64,000 nucleotides of DNA from Schistosoma mansoni (Eukaryota > Platyhelminthes > Trematoda > Strigeidida > Schistosomatidae). Under the pieces are notes generated by a model. The model made no database searches, was not told where the DNA came from, and was given only the letters and a program-made list of their open reading frames with translations. Position 1 is the first letter of the stretch; each line of letters starts with the position of its first letter. The stretch spans positions 62,001 through 126,000 of the forward strand of contig NW_017386103.1 in NCBI RefSeq assembly GCF_000237925.1, given 5' to 3'. This document shows positions 1-11,639 of this stretch, piece by piece. A program made the translations under genes and the position numbers.

Positions 1-130
1 AAACCTGGAAGCACTGGACGGCGTTTCGTCCCATTATGGGACTCCTCAGCAGTGTGCATCCACGATCCCGCACTCGCGAGATTCGAACCCAGGACCTGCC
101 AGTCTCGCGCCAGAGCACTTAACCGATGAA
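1..130 (-). repeat. tRNA-derived SINE fragment carrying a hammerhead ribozyme (type 2)
   Basis: Read on the minus strand this fragment has a Pol III B-box-like GGTTCGAATCTC (about 78-91) followed by a hammerhead ribozyme and the same 3' text as the copy at 29.3 kb. The tRNA-like half breaks off near 130 and the other end runs off the window. Schistosome SINEs of the Sm-alpha group are known to pair a tRNA-like promoter with a hammerhead; membership of that group is inferred from this layout. Confidence 0.8.
7..57 (-). ncRNA. Hammerhead ribozyme, core intact
   Basis: Minus-strand core elements are CTGAGGAG (42-49), stem II GTCCC/GGGAC closing loop ATAAT (28-42), GAAA (24-27), the cleavage triplet GTC (17-19), and stem I CACTG/CAGTG. 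Stem III is very short (CGCCG), one base shorter than the palindromic CGGCCG of the 29.3-kb copy, so cleavage in cis is probably weak. Every conserved core base can be seen. Confidence 0.72.
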
Positions 131-880
131 TTAATAAAATCGAAGTGATTGTGAATAATATTTACTAAATTTTAAAAAAAAGAATGAGTAACACCGATAT
201 TTCGTATAACATTTCATTTGTAAGGGTTTGGATTTGTCTGTTTTTGATGTTAAGGACTGTTCAATTGACCAGTCTCTATAGGTAGATGTACATTTTCAGC
301 GGATTGTCACGATAGTGACATCAAGTAACAGGTATATTTAAAGAAAGTTTTGATAATGGATAGCAGTGGAATTTAAAATGTACGTTTTGTGCTATTTTAG
401 ACTAGTCGGTTAAATGTATTTGCAACTTGCATGAATTTCGTATAAATGTTTCTGAAAAATAAATGGTGATACTTTATGAATGACTAACTTTTTATGCATT
501 TAAGACCATTTGTCATTACTATAAAACTAGGCGCTGATTTAAGCAAGACCAATTTGAAGATATCTTAGTCAAAAAGTAGAAAGAACACTTTTTCAAAGTT
601 TATCAAATACTTCACATTTATCTGACGTTTTCGCTTAAAAAGACATTTGCATACTCAATTATAGAAACATCAAACGAGAAATTGTCATTTAAGAAACGAG
701 CGATAAAACCGTAGAAACAGACCAGCGAGATCAAATAAACGTAGAAAATGAAATAGGAAAATACTCTAATTTGGAATTAAATGAATGATCATTCGTTGGG
801 ATATCTAACACAACTTTGATTGTTCGATACTGAGTGAAATGAAAAGAAACCAAACCATGTCTCACGTGAATTAAAATAAG
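131..880. other. No gene recognised
   Basis: AT-rich sequence with stops in all frames. I see no domain, splice-bounded exon or repeat that recurs elsewhere in the window. Confidence 0.5.
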
Positions 881-884
881 TAAT

Positions 885-1095
885 CTCGGAATGCCCTCAC
901 ATGGAATCCTGAAGGCCAAAGGAGAAGAGGAAGACCAGAGAACACATTACGCTGAGAAATAGAGACAGACATGAGAAGAATGAACAAAAATTAGATAGAA
1001 CTAGAAAAGAAGGCCCAGGACAGAGTGGGTTGGAAAATGCTGGTCGGCGGCCTCTGCACCATTGGGAGTAACAGGCGTAAGTAAGTAAGTAATCT
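885..1095 (+). mobile_element. 3' end of RTE-clade LINE (family R2, GTAA tail)
   Basis: The translation gives the C-terminal end of an RTE-type endonuclease-reverse transcriptase: RRRGRPENTLR, then KKAQDRVGWKMLVGGLC, then SNRRK, then a (GTAA)n tail. The fragments at 37.8 and 43.4 kb end in the same way. The copy is severely 5'-truncated. The polypeptide resembles SR2-type (RTE) elements known from schistosomes. Confidence 0.78.
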
Positions 1096-1518
1096 CGGAA
1101 TGACTATTTTTACTAAGCTAAACATAGTTACGTAGAGTTGACTATAATGAAAAGCAGTTAGTAACCTGGCTTTTTGTTTATTTACCGATTGAATAAGATA
1201 GTTAAAGGTTGAAAACTCGTTAGTAATCAATTCTCCTATTTAAGTTGGTAGCAAATCTAATGTGCCTGTTTGAAGAGTATAAGTCTGAACTCAGTTAAAA
1301 CTTAAGTTTTTTGTTGACTTAAATTAGTATGTTTCTAATAATAGCAGTGCTAAATATCAGAATGCTGATGAAATATTTCGATTAAAACTCTACAATAATC
1401 TGATTCCAATGTATTCTTCAGAATAATTTGCAATAGAAAAAATTCAATTTCCCTTCTATTAACAAACACTACATTATTCTAAACAGGGAAAAATATTTTC
1501 ACTAAGTATTATCATTAT

Positions 1519-1925
1519 TATTTAAACACATAAATATTGGTACAAGGAAGCACCAGATAAATATGCGCCATACAAATCTCATTCGATTTGTGTGAGTGCT
1601 GTGACACTGCCCAGGTGTCCAAACTGAAGCAGGTGGTTTTCTTAGGGGGCCACACTCAGAGCCTTTGACCTAAAGATCTGATCCACAAAGCAATAGAGCA
1701 TCGTGAGATGTAGTCCCATGGTAGCCGGTGACCAACGATTGATTCATACGCCATTTGTTCCCTTAGGATACTGGAGCCCATGTGCACCATTGGTTTGGAA
1801 TCAGGGTTTCCCAACTCCCCTAGGTGGACTCGGAGTGTCCACTAACCTGGTTAAAGCGCTGGACATTCGCTTTTCGTAAACAACACCGTGGCTTCGAGAA
1901 GGCAGTGAGACACCAATGGCATTGA
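1519..1925 (-). repeat. Family A interspersed repeat (about 520 bp when complete), truncated
   Basis: This copy matches those at 5.4, 35.1, 42.35, 48.2 and 49.1 kb. In minus orientation it ends in ...TTGGTACCAATATTTATG-type sequence followed by an ATTT/AAAT-rich tail, which suggests a retroposon 3' end. No long ORF is conserved. Its terminal 50-60 bp resemble the 3' end of the LINE at 27.4 kb, so it may be a SINE-like or deletion derivative mobilised by that LINE. Confidence 0.72.
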
Positions 1926-2650
1926 AAATCAACTACTGTAAAGTATAATAAGTGTCGTTACACCGTAAGAAAGGAATATTTTAGATAGATTTTATCAAAA
2001 CATAAAAAGCAAAGTCATCAACTACTCTGAACTGTCATCTGAATATACATTATATTCTACAGATGTGAAATGATTATAGTTAAAACAAATGAAAAGACTA
2101 CCAAGCTAAAATTGGCCTTATTCACTTTACTAGAAAAGTGGTCATTAAAAACTCGGTGAAATAATAATTTTGTTTAACATCTCAATAAATAGTTAGTAAC
2201 AGTATGGTTAATTAAATAGCTAGATATAATAATCATTTTACCTTAAATGTTTATTTCGCCCTTATCCCCATCTGTAGTAATATATGATATTAACTTTTGT
2301 ACTGATAAGTGATATTGCCATTTAAACTAGAGCAAATTTCTACAATTTACACCTTTATATTGGCTTAGTGTTAATTTTTCAAAAGAATATTGTTAAACTT
2401 CGTTAAGCAACAACAGTATAAATCGTGTCTATAGATAAACATACCCATTTACCTATTTATTAGTCTGGACAACAATGTAAACGTGCTTTTGTGTCATTTA
2501 CACAATATATCCCACGCGTCATTAACAACCTTGCGACAAAAATTACAAAATAAGTTTCACATTTTTCAGTTGTTAATCTTAAATAGTGAAATAAGAAAGT
2601 AATTGGCATAGCGAAATAAATTTATTCATTTGAAGATATAGACACTGATA
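1926..2650. other. No gene recognised
   Basis: AT-rich intergenic sequence. No feature can be supported. Confidence 0.5.
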
Positions 2651-2651
2651 A

Positions 2652-3592
2652 AAGGGCACCAAATACATATGATCCACACGATAGCAATGAGGTTATGAAG
2701 TGATAGAGAAAGGAAGATGAGTATAGTGAAAAAGAACAAACCGGAATAGAAATTAGTGCACTAGAGTGAAGTAATAATAATAGTAAAAGACACCTCAGTC
2801 AGGAAGAATACAATCAGAAGGAATTCTTTTAGTTAAAGAAGTTACGTTCACTTTTATGAAGAAATTAAAAGCAAGTTACAGCAGCATCACCCCTGGATTC
2901 TATTCTGAGCCATGTCTGATAACGTCTCTACACCACTGTATTGGACCATCTCTAGGACCCCGACCAAGGGGTTGTGAAGGACCAACAGAAGCCAGTTCTG
3001 TGCAGCTTTCTTTCATACCACGATACCATGTCATACACTGATCATCTCTCCGCTTTTTTCCAACCGTTCCCAGCGTCGGCGAAGATGCACGATGTGGAAT
3101 TTTCAAGGTAAACATTCGTAAGACACGTCCAAGCCACCGAAGTCGATGTTTCAAGATAGCGACACTAATTGAATCATCGTCGCTGTGTCCGAACACACGA
3201 TGACGAACCTCTGCATTACTAAAACGGTGTTGCTACTGGATGTTAGCAATCCTTTGGAGACAGTGGTAATCAAACACACAGAGTTGTCTAACATCCTCAA
3301 CTCGGAGAGGTCAGGTCGCACAGTAGGAAAATATCATCTGCATACTCAAGGTTGAAAAATGCTTCTCCAGGCAACAGATCCACACCATCATTATCTACAT
3401 CTATCAGAGCTGTTTGCAGAAGGTTATCGATGGCAAAGATGAAGAGGAATGGTGAGATTGGGCAACCTTGCCTAACCCCACTGCTTGAATGGAACAATGG
3501 AGAAAGGAGGTTGTATGCACACACTCTACCTGAGGTGTTTGTATATAGGGCTTTCAAAATGTTAATGTGTGAGCTAGTGGTACTTAGATAGT
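2652..3592 (-). mobile_element. LINE family R3 (RTE-like), 5'-truncated copy
   Basis: Minus-strand reading gives reverse transcriptase and C-terminal pieces. Near 3,557-3,297 there is SSGVRQGCPISPFLF and then EYADDIFLL, the catalytic YADD. Near 3,196-2,900 there is [10 protein letters not shown] followed by the MTWYRGMK and GRGPRDGP blocks typical of the RTE C-terminus. The reading is not continuous, so the copy is broken. The first 700 bp are almost identical to 27,412-28,112. Confidence 0.82.
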
Positions 3593-3599
3593 CAAACCA

Positions 3600-3720
3600 G
3601 TGGTGTGAGGATCAAATTTACAACTTACTAGTTGGGAGTCATGCGATTTAACTAATAACCCACTGCTCAACAAATAGACAGAGGAGAATTCCACTTAACA
3701 CCACGAATGGTTCATCGATG
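3600..3720 (-). repeat. Possible tRNA-derived SINE fragment
   Basis: On the minus strand, GTGGGTTATTAGTTAAATCG resembles a Pol III A box region, and about 35 bp later TTGTAAATTTGATCCTC resembles a worn B box. It is too eroded to assign to a family. Confidence 0.35.
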
Positions 3721-4560
3721 TTTACTTCAACATAGGCTCACATAGTGTTCTTGTCGGTAATATGGTGTTGATTCAGTTTAGCAGAATAAACCAGGATCTG
3801 ATAGTATATCATCCATTCGATTGGCTTTAACATGAAACAGAAATTGTTTATAGTAACTTTCTGATTTGTTCTAGTTAAACTGATAACTTTGGTACTACAT
3901 ATCGATGATATAATGTCGATAAAAATGATACAATCAATGAATAGAAAGGACTTAATATTCAAAAAAGATAAAAACAGTTACCTGTGTATATGCCTGACAA
4001 TCACAACTTACAAAAAATGTTATTACTGTCAGTAATAATAATAAATTTACTGCATTTCTAATTTACGTCGGTGATGTAGCACTGACTTTAATATAGGACA
4101 AAACAAGAAAAATCTATGTGACGTAGATTACAAGTGCGAATTATTTTCAATTTATTTATAAGTTGTAGGGCTTTCCTTTCACCATACATACAATCTGATT
4201 AAGAGTGACAAGAAACAATCCAAATCTACGAAAGGAAATAAGGTCGAATTTAACTTGCACAATTTTACACTAAGATGATTTATTATTAAACGATGCTGAA
4301 TATGAAATTTTAATTCGAGCAATAAAGCTATTTAAATGCGTGTATATTGTGTAATAATACAAAGTAATGCGATGAAACGTGGGTAAAGAAATAAACATTA
4401 AGTGTATACGTATACTTCCCGATAAATGAGACAATCAGTCTAGAATTCATACCCTATGCTATGCTTGAATAATAATTTCGAAATTAAAATACAAACGATG
4501 ATAGCAAAAATTAACCGGTAACAAGTGTTTTGAGTAAACTCTACTATACATATTACCTTG
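3721..4560. other. No gene recognised
   Basis: AT-rich sequence with only short chance ORFs and no recognised domain. Confidence 0.5.
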
Positions 4561-4968
4561 AGAGACTGACCAATTACAGTCCTAAGCGTAAGTAGGAGGA
4601 TTCAAACAATCAATATGTATGAATTAAAACTCATCCTATCGCACAAGCCAGTAGCTACATGGACTCAGTAGCTAAGTGGGTGATGCGATGGTTTTGAAGT
4701 GATTAGTACTGGGTTCGAATCCCAGGGTGAACAGTAACACTGGGATGCAGGTACATCCAGCTGACGAGTCCCAAATAGCACGAAAGGCACGTCCTGAATT
4801 CCACTGCTAGCTACTGTCTATTTCTGCTAAAAATGTCTGTGACTTAGTGGCAACCCCAACATGGCAATATCGAGGCCATTCGTAAACGATGCACATATGC
4901 CAAAAGAGACTGATCAATAAAAGTCCTAAACATCAATGAGAAAATTCAAACAAACAATACGTATGAAC
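4560..4968 (+). repeat. Sm-alpha-type SINE with hammerhead, flanked by 60-bp direct repeats
   Basis: It contains an A-box-like stretch after GGACTCAGTAGCTAAGTGG (about 4,661), a B box GGTTCGAATCC (4,712-4,722), a hammerhead (4,755-4,812) and a 3' body. The sequence beginning AGACTGACCAATTACAGTCC near 4,563 recurs near 4,908 at the other end, so the unit carries terminal direct repeats, as expected if units were once tandem. Sm-alpha repeats are known to contain Pol III boxes and hammerheads. Confidence 0.85.
4750..4812 (+). ncRNA. Sm-alpha hammerhead ribozyme, core intact, stems weakened
   Basis: CTGACGAG (4,761-4,768), GAAA (4,782-4,785) and the cleavage triplet GTC (4,791-4,793) are all present. 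Stem II (GTCC...GCAC) has one internal mismatch, and stem I (ATCCAG/CTGAAT) has one. Stem III lacks the usual CGCG palindrome. The core is intact, but activity is doubtful. Confidence 0.75.
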
Positions 4969-5423
4969 TACTAAGTACAAGTCCTTTTTTCAATACTAAC
5001 AATTAATTGATGCTTTCAGCTGCATATCACAACGTCTACACCTAGAATTCTTCTAAATTTGTGTTTCACAATGATCATTTAATAGGATATTTAAATACAA
5101 GCAGATCCCTCCATACAAATGAATTAGTATGATTGTGAAAACACTTTGCACTTATATTACAAGTTCAACTTTGCGCTTAAAGAAAGTTTCTCAAGCCTGC
5201 AAAACTCAAAATGAATTTAACAACGGCAGTCTACGAATGTAAACCTAAAACGGACATAAAGAAGTAGTGTTTGCGTGAAGAACATTGATTTATGTCATCA
5301 ATCAGTTGTATACAACGTAGGATTTGACAAGTGTGTACATAGGTTCAAGTTATCATTATCACAGTCAGACAAAGTAATCAAGATATATAGTAGAGTAGAA
5401 GTAACGACAGCATCAGTAGTAGT

Positions 5424-5890
5424 AGAAATTTATTACCTTATTTAATTTACATAAAATTAGGTACAACCGGTCACCGAAAATAGTATGTACCACATAGAAA
5501 AATACTCCACATGCACCCAAACCGAAGTTGGTTTCTTTTGGGGACATATTCTCAGTAGTTTTGACCCAGGAGTTTAATCGATATGGCAATGGAGCAACAT
5601 TAAGACACCGTCCCATGATACCTGGTAGGCAAAAAGCAAGTTCATAAGCCATTCGTCCTGTTAGGAATCTGGAGATCATGTGTATTATCAGTTTATAATC
5701 AGAGTTTCTCACCTCTTCTAGGTGAATGCTCCGTATCTACCAACGCAATGTAAGCCCCACACGTTCCATTTCTATCCTTTCAATTTCTTAGACAACACCC
5801 ATGCCACATGAAGCCAGTAAGCAGGGACTCACCTGGTAGATGCTATAAACGAATGGCTAGGTGAGAAAGTCACTAGAAGACTAGTGTAAT
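5424..5890 (-). repeat. Family A repeat, old diverged copy
   Basis: The landmarks of family A occur in order: the 3' tail, the ACCGAAG..GGTTTC block, the CCCATGATACC block, AATCAGAGTTTC, and the ACACCC..CCACATGAAG block. It is much more diverged than the 49.1-kb copy. Confidence 0.6.
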
Positions 5891-7300
5891 CACCTCACTT
5901 TTGACAGTATTGGGGTATTCAGAGGGTTATGAAATGAACAAAACGAACTTATATCCAAAGCTGATGTAAAACATTTAAAAGTACATTCATCATCACTTCT
6001 GTGCTAAATTTGAAAGCATTTTCTCAAAATTACACTTATGACAAAAACTCAAATTTTAAAACCTCATACTAAAATATGTCTCCACAACGAAAGTCCACGT
6101 ACACTGTTTTTCGTATATTATAAACTAATATAAGCGTTCCAGTGTACGCTAAATCAGACATTTTTAAATCTGGGTTGTTTGTTTTTGTAAGCCTTATCTA
6201 TACCGGATGTTTGTGAAGAAAAACATGCTTTATAGTGCACTAACATTAATTCACACTTAGTATCTGCGTCACAATTTTAACGCGTTTCCCTACATTAAAA
6301 CAAGTTATGTTACGTCATTAGTAGTCGTTAACAGATAGTATGTTGAGCTTAATATTGTGACTTATACTTTTAAGACGTATACAACGAACTACTTCGGTCT
6401 TTTTCGGATTTTCGCAACACTTTTTGATACATAGATTGGTTATATTAACTTTTCCTGAATAATATTAACGACAGTTTTAAAGTGATTAATATTACTATAC
6501 TTTAGAATATATGAGATGATAGCTGCCGAATATCTAGATTAGTTCAGTCATTTCTGTGTCGTGTCAAGCAAGTGGTGATGAACAGAAATACCAATACGTA
6601 GATTTTTTAATTTGTCGACATCAAAGAAGAAGCTTTGATCGTTTACATATGTACACGAAGATTAACAAAGCCTTTCACCTGTTTGGATATTTTAATCGTT
6701 CTAACAATACTATTATAGATATCACCTATAAAGAATATATATATACTATTACTACAGGAAGGTAACAATGAATACGTTTTTATGAGAACTAACAGTGAAA
6801 TTTATTTATTGCTTTGAAAGTTATCTGGTTTAAAATAATGATCGAAAGTTGATCAATCAAACAAGTTCATAACTGAATACTAAGCAGCAACAATCAGCTA
6901 TTTTAGTTGATTCAAGACTTATTGAAGTTACGTAACCTTAAGTAGTTTAGAAACTAAATGCAAACCATCCATAAATTGTGAGTAAAATGTTATACGGAGA
7001 ACAAGATTACAAATAATCTATGATAGAAAAAATCAAAAGCTCTATGGGCTCCATAATAACTGACTACTAGATTAATACATAAAATTACAACGTAATGTAA
7101 TTAACTCTGTTATGTTCGAACGACGAATATATGGGTGGTAACTTCCAGGAATTATTTAGAGACTATTATTATTATTGTTATTATTATTATATATTCTTAT
7201 AGCAGGTGTTACATGTATTCTAATTGGATAATTAGGTTACTAGATGGTGTATATGCATATACATATCTTTTATCATAAGCTTTCATTTGAACTACATTGA
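5891..7300. other. No gene recognised
   Basis: AT-rich sequence. A 69-residue open stretch at 6,556-6,765 has no recognisable domain and no splice context, and is probably chance. A short ATT-rich simple repeat lies near 7,166-7,190. Confidence 0.5.
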
Positions 7301-7309
7301 GTGCTGTTA

Positions 7310-7855
7310 GAGGTATGAAGGAGGTTTTCATTTCCCGGTTGCCCACACCGTGGGAGAGTTCTTCTAGAGGTATATTGAAAGGAAATTGGGTTATAGACGG
7401 TCTTTGTGACCTGAGAGCGTGACCTCAGTGTCCAAATGACAACTGCTTGAGGTTGGTCACATACGATCTTTTCGTGAGTAATTTGCGTGTTAGCTCCGTA
7501 CTTGATGAGACCTTAATGCTGGAGACAGATGTCTGTGGGATAGGTCGGTGTGCATTTTTAGGGTCGACCTTATCTAACCCCACCCCTCCTTTTGGGAAGA
7601 CAGCATCGCCGTTATGCTGGTTGCCTGAGGGAAAAAACTTACTGCCGTCACATCTATGTACAGTGCTCAGTACGACTTCGCCTTTGGACCTTGGGTTTGC
7701 GGCTTATAGTCTTACTGCCCTTCAACCGACCTGTCTGGCATAGTAGGACCTTGAGGAACGATTGTTCCAGCCAGTATAGCTCGATTAGTTCATTACGATA
7801 GGTAAGCCCAGCCACCACGTCACGGTAGCCGCAACGGTCGGTTACTGCAATACGA
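7310..7855. repeat. Unclassified GC-richer repeat-like block
   Basis: About 550 bp is distinctly richer in G+C than its surroundings and stays open in two frames for 70-98 codons. No protein motif is recognisable, and the open frames probably follow from composition. It looks like a mobile-element untranslated region, but no second copy occurs in this window. It ends just before a family B copy. Confidence 0.35.
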
Positions 7856-7859
7856 TTTA

Positions 7860-8245
7860 CAACTCTTAATTTATTCCCAATTTATTAGCTACAGTCTCTC
7901 ACACTTACAGTCACTTTTGACTTGATCTTGTATAGTTATTATTTTCCATTTTATGTTATGATGCAGTCTGGTCTGTTTGTATATGAACCACGTATGCATA
8001 AAATATACGATTCATACAGCGGCGGGTGCTATTTGTATAATGGACTGGACGGGCTGGGCTAGGCGAGAAGCTACTACACAGACGACCAATAAGGATAGAG
8101 AGTTTACTCAAGGCTGACAATGGTGTTTGACATGTTATTTTGGTTTGTCGCAGAAACAAGGTCATAGAAGTCGATATTCTAATTGACAATTTTGTCACGT
8201 GAGATTTGACGGGTCATAGGACATCACAAACTCATTGTTTGATAC
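7860..8245 (+). repeat. Family B repeat (possible LTR-like unit), copy 1
   Basis: It shares ordered blocks with 14.28-14.55 kb and, inverted, with 17.58-17.91 kb. The blocks are TATGRTGNRGTCTG, a TATA-like stretch, GATTCATAC, CTGGACTNAACTGG/CTGGACGGGCTGG, GGGCTAGGCGAGAAG and GACCAATAAGGA. The TATA-like motif and length would fit an LTR or Penelope terminal unit. No coding content is seen. Confidence 0.55.
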
Positions 8246-8249
8246 AGAT

Positions 8250-8420
8250 TCGTATGGTTTGTTTTGAGCCACACTTTGCATATTAAGGCTAGTGACACTA
8301 CCTGGTTGATTAAATTGAAATAGGTGGAGCGGGATTTCAACCTACTACTTAGTGGATGAAAGTTGAACGCCATAACCAATGACCCACCATTTCACAGATT
8401 ATACGAATGGGGATATAATC
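8250..8420 (-). repeat. Possible tRNA-derived SINE fragment
   Basis: Minus-strand GGTGGGTCATTGGTTATGG (A-box-like) is followed by TAGGTTGAAATCCCGC (B-box-like, consensus GGTTCGAATCC) with tRNA-like spacing. No recent copy is seen in the window, so family and borders are unknown. Confidence 0.42.
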
Positions 8421-8689
8421 CGGGTAAGCCGGTTTTGAAATATAAATAATATAAATTCTTCACGTACTACTAAAACCAAACCCAACAATCTAAAGGAAAA
8501 GATGAAAAAAGTAGTGGTAATGACTTTATAAAGCTAAGCATCAACTGTAAATCAACTAGTCTAGCAAATCGTTAGGTGTTTTGTTACTTTATTCTTTGAG
8601 ATGGTTTGTAGGAGAAACGACGGTTTAGTGGCGAAAGTATTCATTTTTCAACTAAAGTAAGTTCCGAATCCAAGCTACGTTTTATGTAA

Positions 8690-11630
8690 TTTAGTTTGGA
8701 TAGCCGAGTATTGTAGTCAGGCTTCGTATTTCTAGAAGCCCTGATGCTGCTTCCCGTGGTCTCGCTGGCGTAAGTATAGCATTGCATGATGTAAAAGGTG
8801 GGTTTTACAGGAAATTTTCCGACCTTCTCCGAAAAGCTAGGCGCTCTGATGTAGAAATAGTGGCTAGTGACTTTAGTGCTCAAGTAGGTAAACTAAGCGA
8901 AAGGGGAAGACAGCTGGGTGGATCTTATGGTGTCGTGGCTAAAAGAACAAATAAAGGCGGTCGTGCGTTGCAGCTATGCTCAGATAACCGCCTGTTTCTT
9001 GCAAATACTAACTTTAAGCATAAGGAAAAACATCATTTGACATGGCGACCCCCGAATTCGTCCCAACGTTGGATCCAAATAGATCGCATTGCTATCAGCC
9101 ACCGATAAAGGGACTCGATAGAAGACTGTCGCTCATTCTGTAGCATATACTTAGATTCAGATCATGCTCTAGTGTGAGTACGTATCTGTCTGCGTCTTAC
9201 TGGACTCAGGAAACACACTACAAGGAAACCTCTTAGGGGTCTACTTAATGATAAGCAAACTAAAATATATTTCAGGAACAACTAGAAAAACAGTTAGGCA
9301 GACATGTAAGTTGTGCCTACCCCAAAGCAGCGTGGAATGACATCCGAAAAGTTGTGGAAACAGCAGTGACATCTGATAGTACAGTGAACGATAAGATTAG
9401 GGAGAAACACTGAATCTCAGCAGCATCTACCGCACTGATAGATGCTCGAAAACTCATCCCATCTGGATCTGAACATAACGAAGAGCGGAGTCAGCTTAAT
9501 CACAGGCTAATAAGAAGCCTACGAAATGATCGTAAACAGTGGTGGGTAGCGAAAGCAAGAGAGATGGAAAAGGCAGCGGCAATAGGTAACAGCAGACAAC
9601 TGTTCAGACTTGCTAAAGAAACCGGTATTAGGAGCTAAACTGTCAGCGAAACTATCTCGGAAAAAGATGGACATATCATTCATTCTCAATCCAGGAGATT
9701 GGATCGATGGGAAGAACACTATAGGGATCAGTTCAACTGGCCTTCAGCCACACTTCAGTTACCCACGATCCCCAGTCGTCCTGAATGGAAAATTGATGTA
9801 AGTCCTCCAACTCTCTACGAGGTTGAAAAAGCTATAGGACATCTAAAGCGAGGGAGAGCAGCAGGCCCTGACAGGTTTACTCCTGAGATTTTTAAGGATA
9901 GTGGTCCAGTACTAGCAGCGAGATTGACTGAGGTCTTAGGTAGAATCTGGGAACTGAACTTAATTCCATCTGACTGGTCCCAATCACTGATTGTGCCAGC
10001 CTATAAGAAAGGACAAAAGTCCTCCTGTGACAATCACAGAGGGATCAGTTTGACTAATATAGTGTCTAAAATATTAGCTTCAATAATACTTGGACGCCTA
10101 ACCAAAGCTTGTGAAGAGCAGACTAGAGAAAATCAGGCTGGTTTTCTACCTGGACGTGGTTGCATAGACCAGATATTCACTCTACGTCAGGTCCTAGAAC
10201 ATAGACACACATTCAGACGTCCCACAATCGTAGTATTACTTGACCTTAAGGCGATATTTGACTCCGTTGATCGTGAGGTTCTATGGCAGTGTTTGTCACT
10301 GAAAGGAGTACCAAAGAAGTACAATAACCTCATAAAGGCTCTCTACTCGAACACAACTGGTCGAGTTAGAGCCTATGGCGAACTGTCTTCAGGATTGGTT
10401 ACCTCAAGTGGTGTTCGTCAGGGCTGTCCACTCTCTCCATTCTTGTTTAACTTCGTAGTTGACGTGCTATTAGAAATAACACTTTCATCATCTCAATCTC
10501 CAGAAGTTGAACTTTTACCGGGAGGATCACTTGTTGACTTAGAATACGCCGACGACATAGTTTTATTTGGTGAAGACGCTGACAAAATGCAGAGTCTTCT
10601 GACCACTATAAGCAACTATGCAGGCATGTTCGGGATGCGATTCTCGCCCTCGAAGTGTAAAATGTTACTTCAGGATTGGGTCGTATCGGCACCTGAACTA
10701 ATGATAGGGAGTGAAGCAGTTGAGCGTGTCGACCGCCTCACTTATCTTGGGAGTCTCATCAGCCCTTGTGGTCTGGTGTGTGACAAAATCTCAGCACGGA
10801 TACAGAAGACTCATCTAACTTTCGCCAACCTCAGTCATTTAGAGCGTAGGCGAGATATCAGTTTACCAAACAAACGACGGGTTTACTGCGCAGCAGTTCG
10901 CTCTGTTTTACTTTATGGCAGTGAAACATGACCGATAAGAGTAGAGGATATTCGTAGGTTACTAGCATTCGAACATTGGTGTTCTCGAAACACTGCTCAT
11001 ATATCCTGAGACCACCGAGTAAGTAATGCAGTTGTTAGGAAACGGGTACTAGGTGAGGATGGCAATTCGATTGATGAAGCAATGAAACTTCATCAGTTGA
11101 GATGACTGGGACATGTGTTTCGTATGCCCAACCAACGACTGCCCCGACGAGCGGTGTTTTACGGTATAAGAGTAGGTTGGAAGAAAGCTAGGGGCGGCCA
11201 GACCAAAACGTGGCACAAATCCATGAAGTCACTCACAAATGGACTGATCCATGTTGGTAGGTGTACACCACCTGGTTGGGATCCGAGAGATGATAAAAAC
11301 CGATGGTTAAAGACCTTGAATGACGTGGCTCAAAATCGTTTGCAATGGAGAAGGTGCATCCTATCTTTGTGTTCTCCCAAATTCTAATCTTCCGAATTTT
11401 TCATGCCTCTTTCTTTTTTTTCTCTTCCCAAATTTATTTCACTACATTAGACTCCTTCAATAACATCTTCAAACCCTCATCTTTCACATTAATGCTTACA
11501 CTCTTACTACTTCTATCACTATGGGATTTGAATCGAAAATTCTATCTCTGTGATAATGTGGTATGGCAACTTGAACTGATGTACGTACGTACGATGTTCT
11601 ACGTTGTTGCTAACTGACTGACTAAAGACA
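8690..11630 (+). mobile_element. RTE-clade LINE family R1 (TGAC tail), longest copy
   Basis: The order is part of an APE-type endonuclease (8,780-9,110, with a QIDRIAISHR block), a linker, an RT open for 410 codons (9,699-10,931), a C-terminal zinc-knuckle-like region to about 11,370, and a 3' UTR ending in TGACTGACTGA (11,618-11,628). The copy is defective: there are frame changes and stops between 9,105 and 9,700 and a stop at 10,929. It is probably 5'-truncated, because the endonuclease N-terminus is missing. Confidence 0.88.
9699..10931 (+). pseudogene. Reverse transcriptase domain of LINE R1
   Basis: RT motifs appear in order: [65 protein letters not shown] (catalytic D), SSGVRQGCPLSPFLFNF, and [15 protein letters not shown] (catalytic YADD). 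The thumb follows with [13 protein letters not shown]. This synthesises cDNA at the nicked target in RTE-type elements. The frame stays open across the whole RT core, so the copy is fairly young. Related copies read AAFDSVD where this one has AIFDSVD. Upstream endonuclease and downstream C-terminus are out of frame, so no complete product is made. Confidence 0.9.
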
Positions 11631-11639
11631 TCAGCTGGT

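Noticed and set aside
7447-7801. Two overlapping 98- and 69-codon readings as a gene
   Set aside because: No domain, no splice context; GC-richer repeat-like composition explains the open frames.
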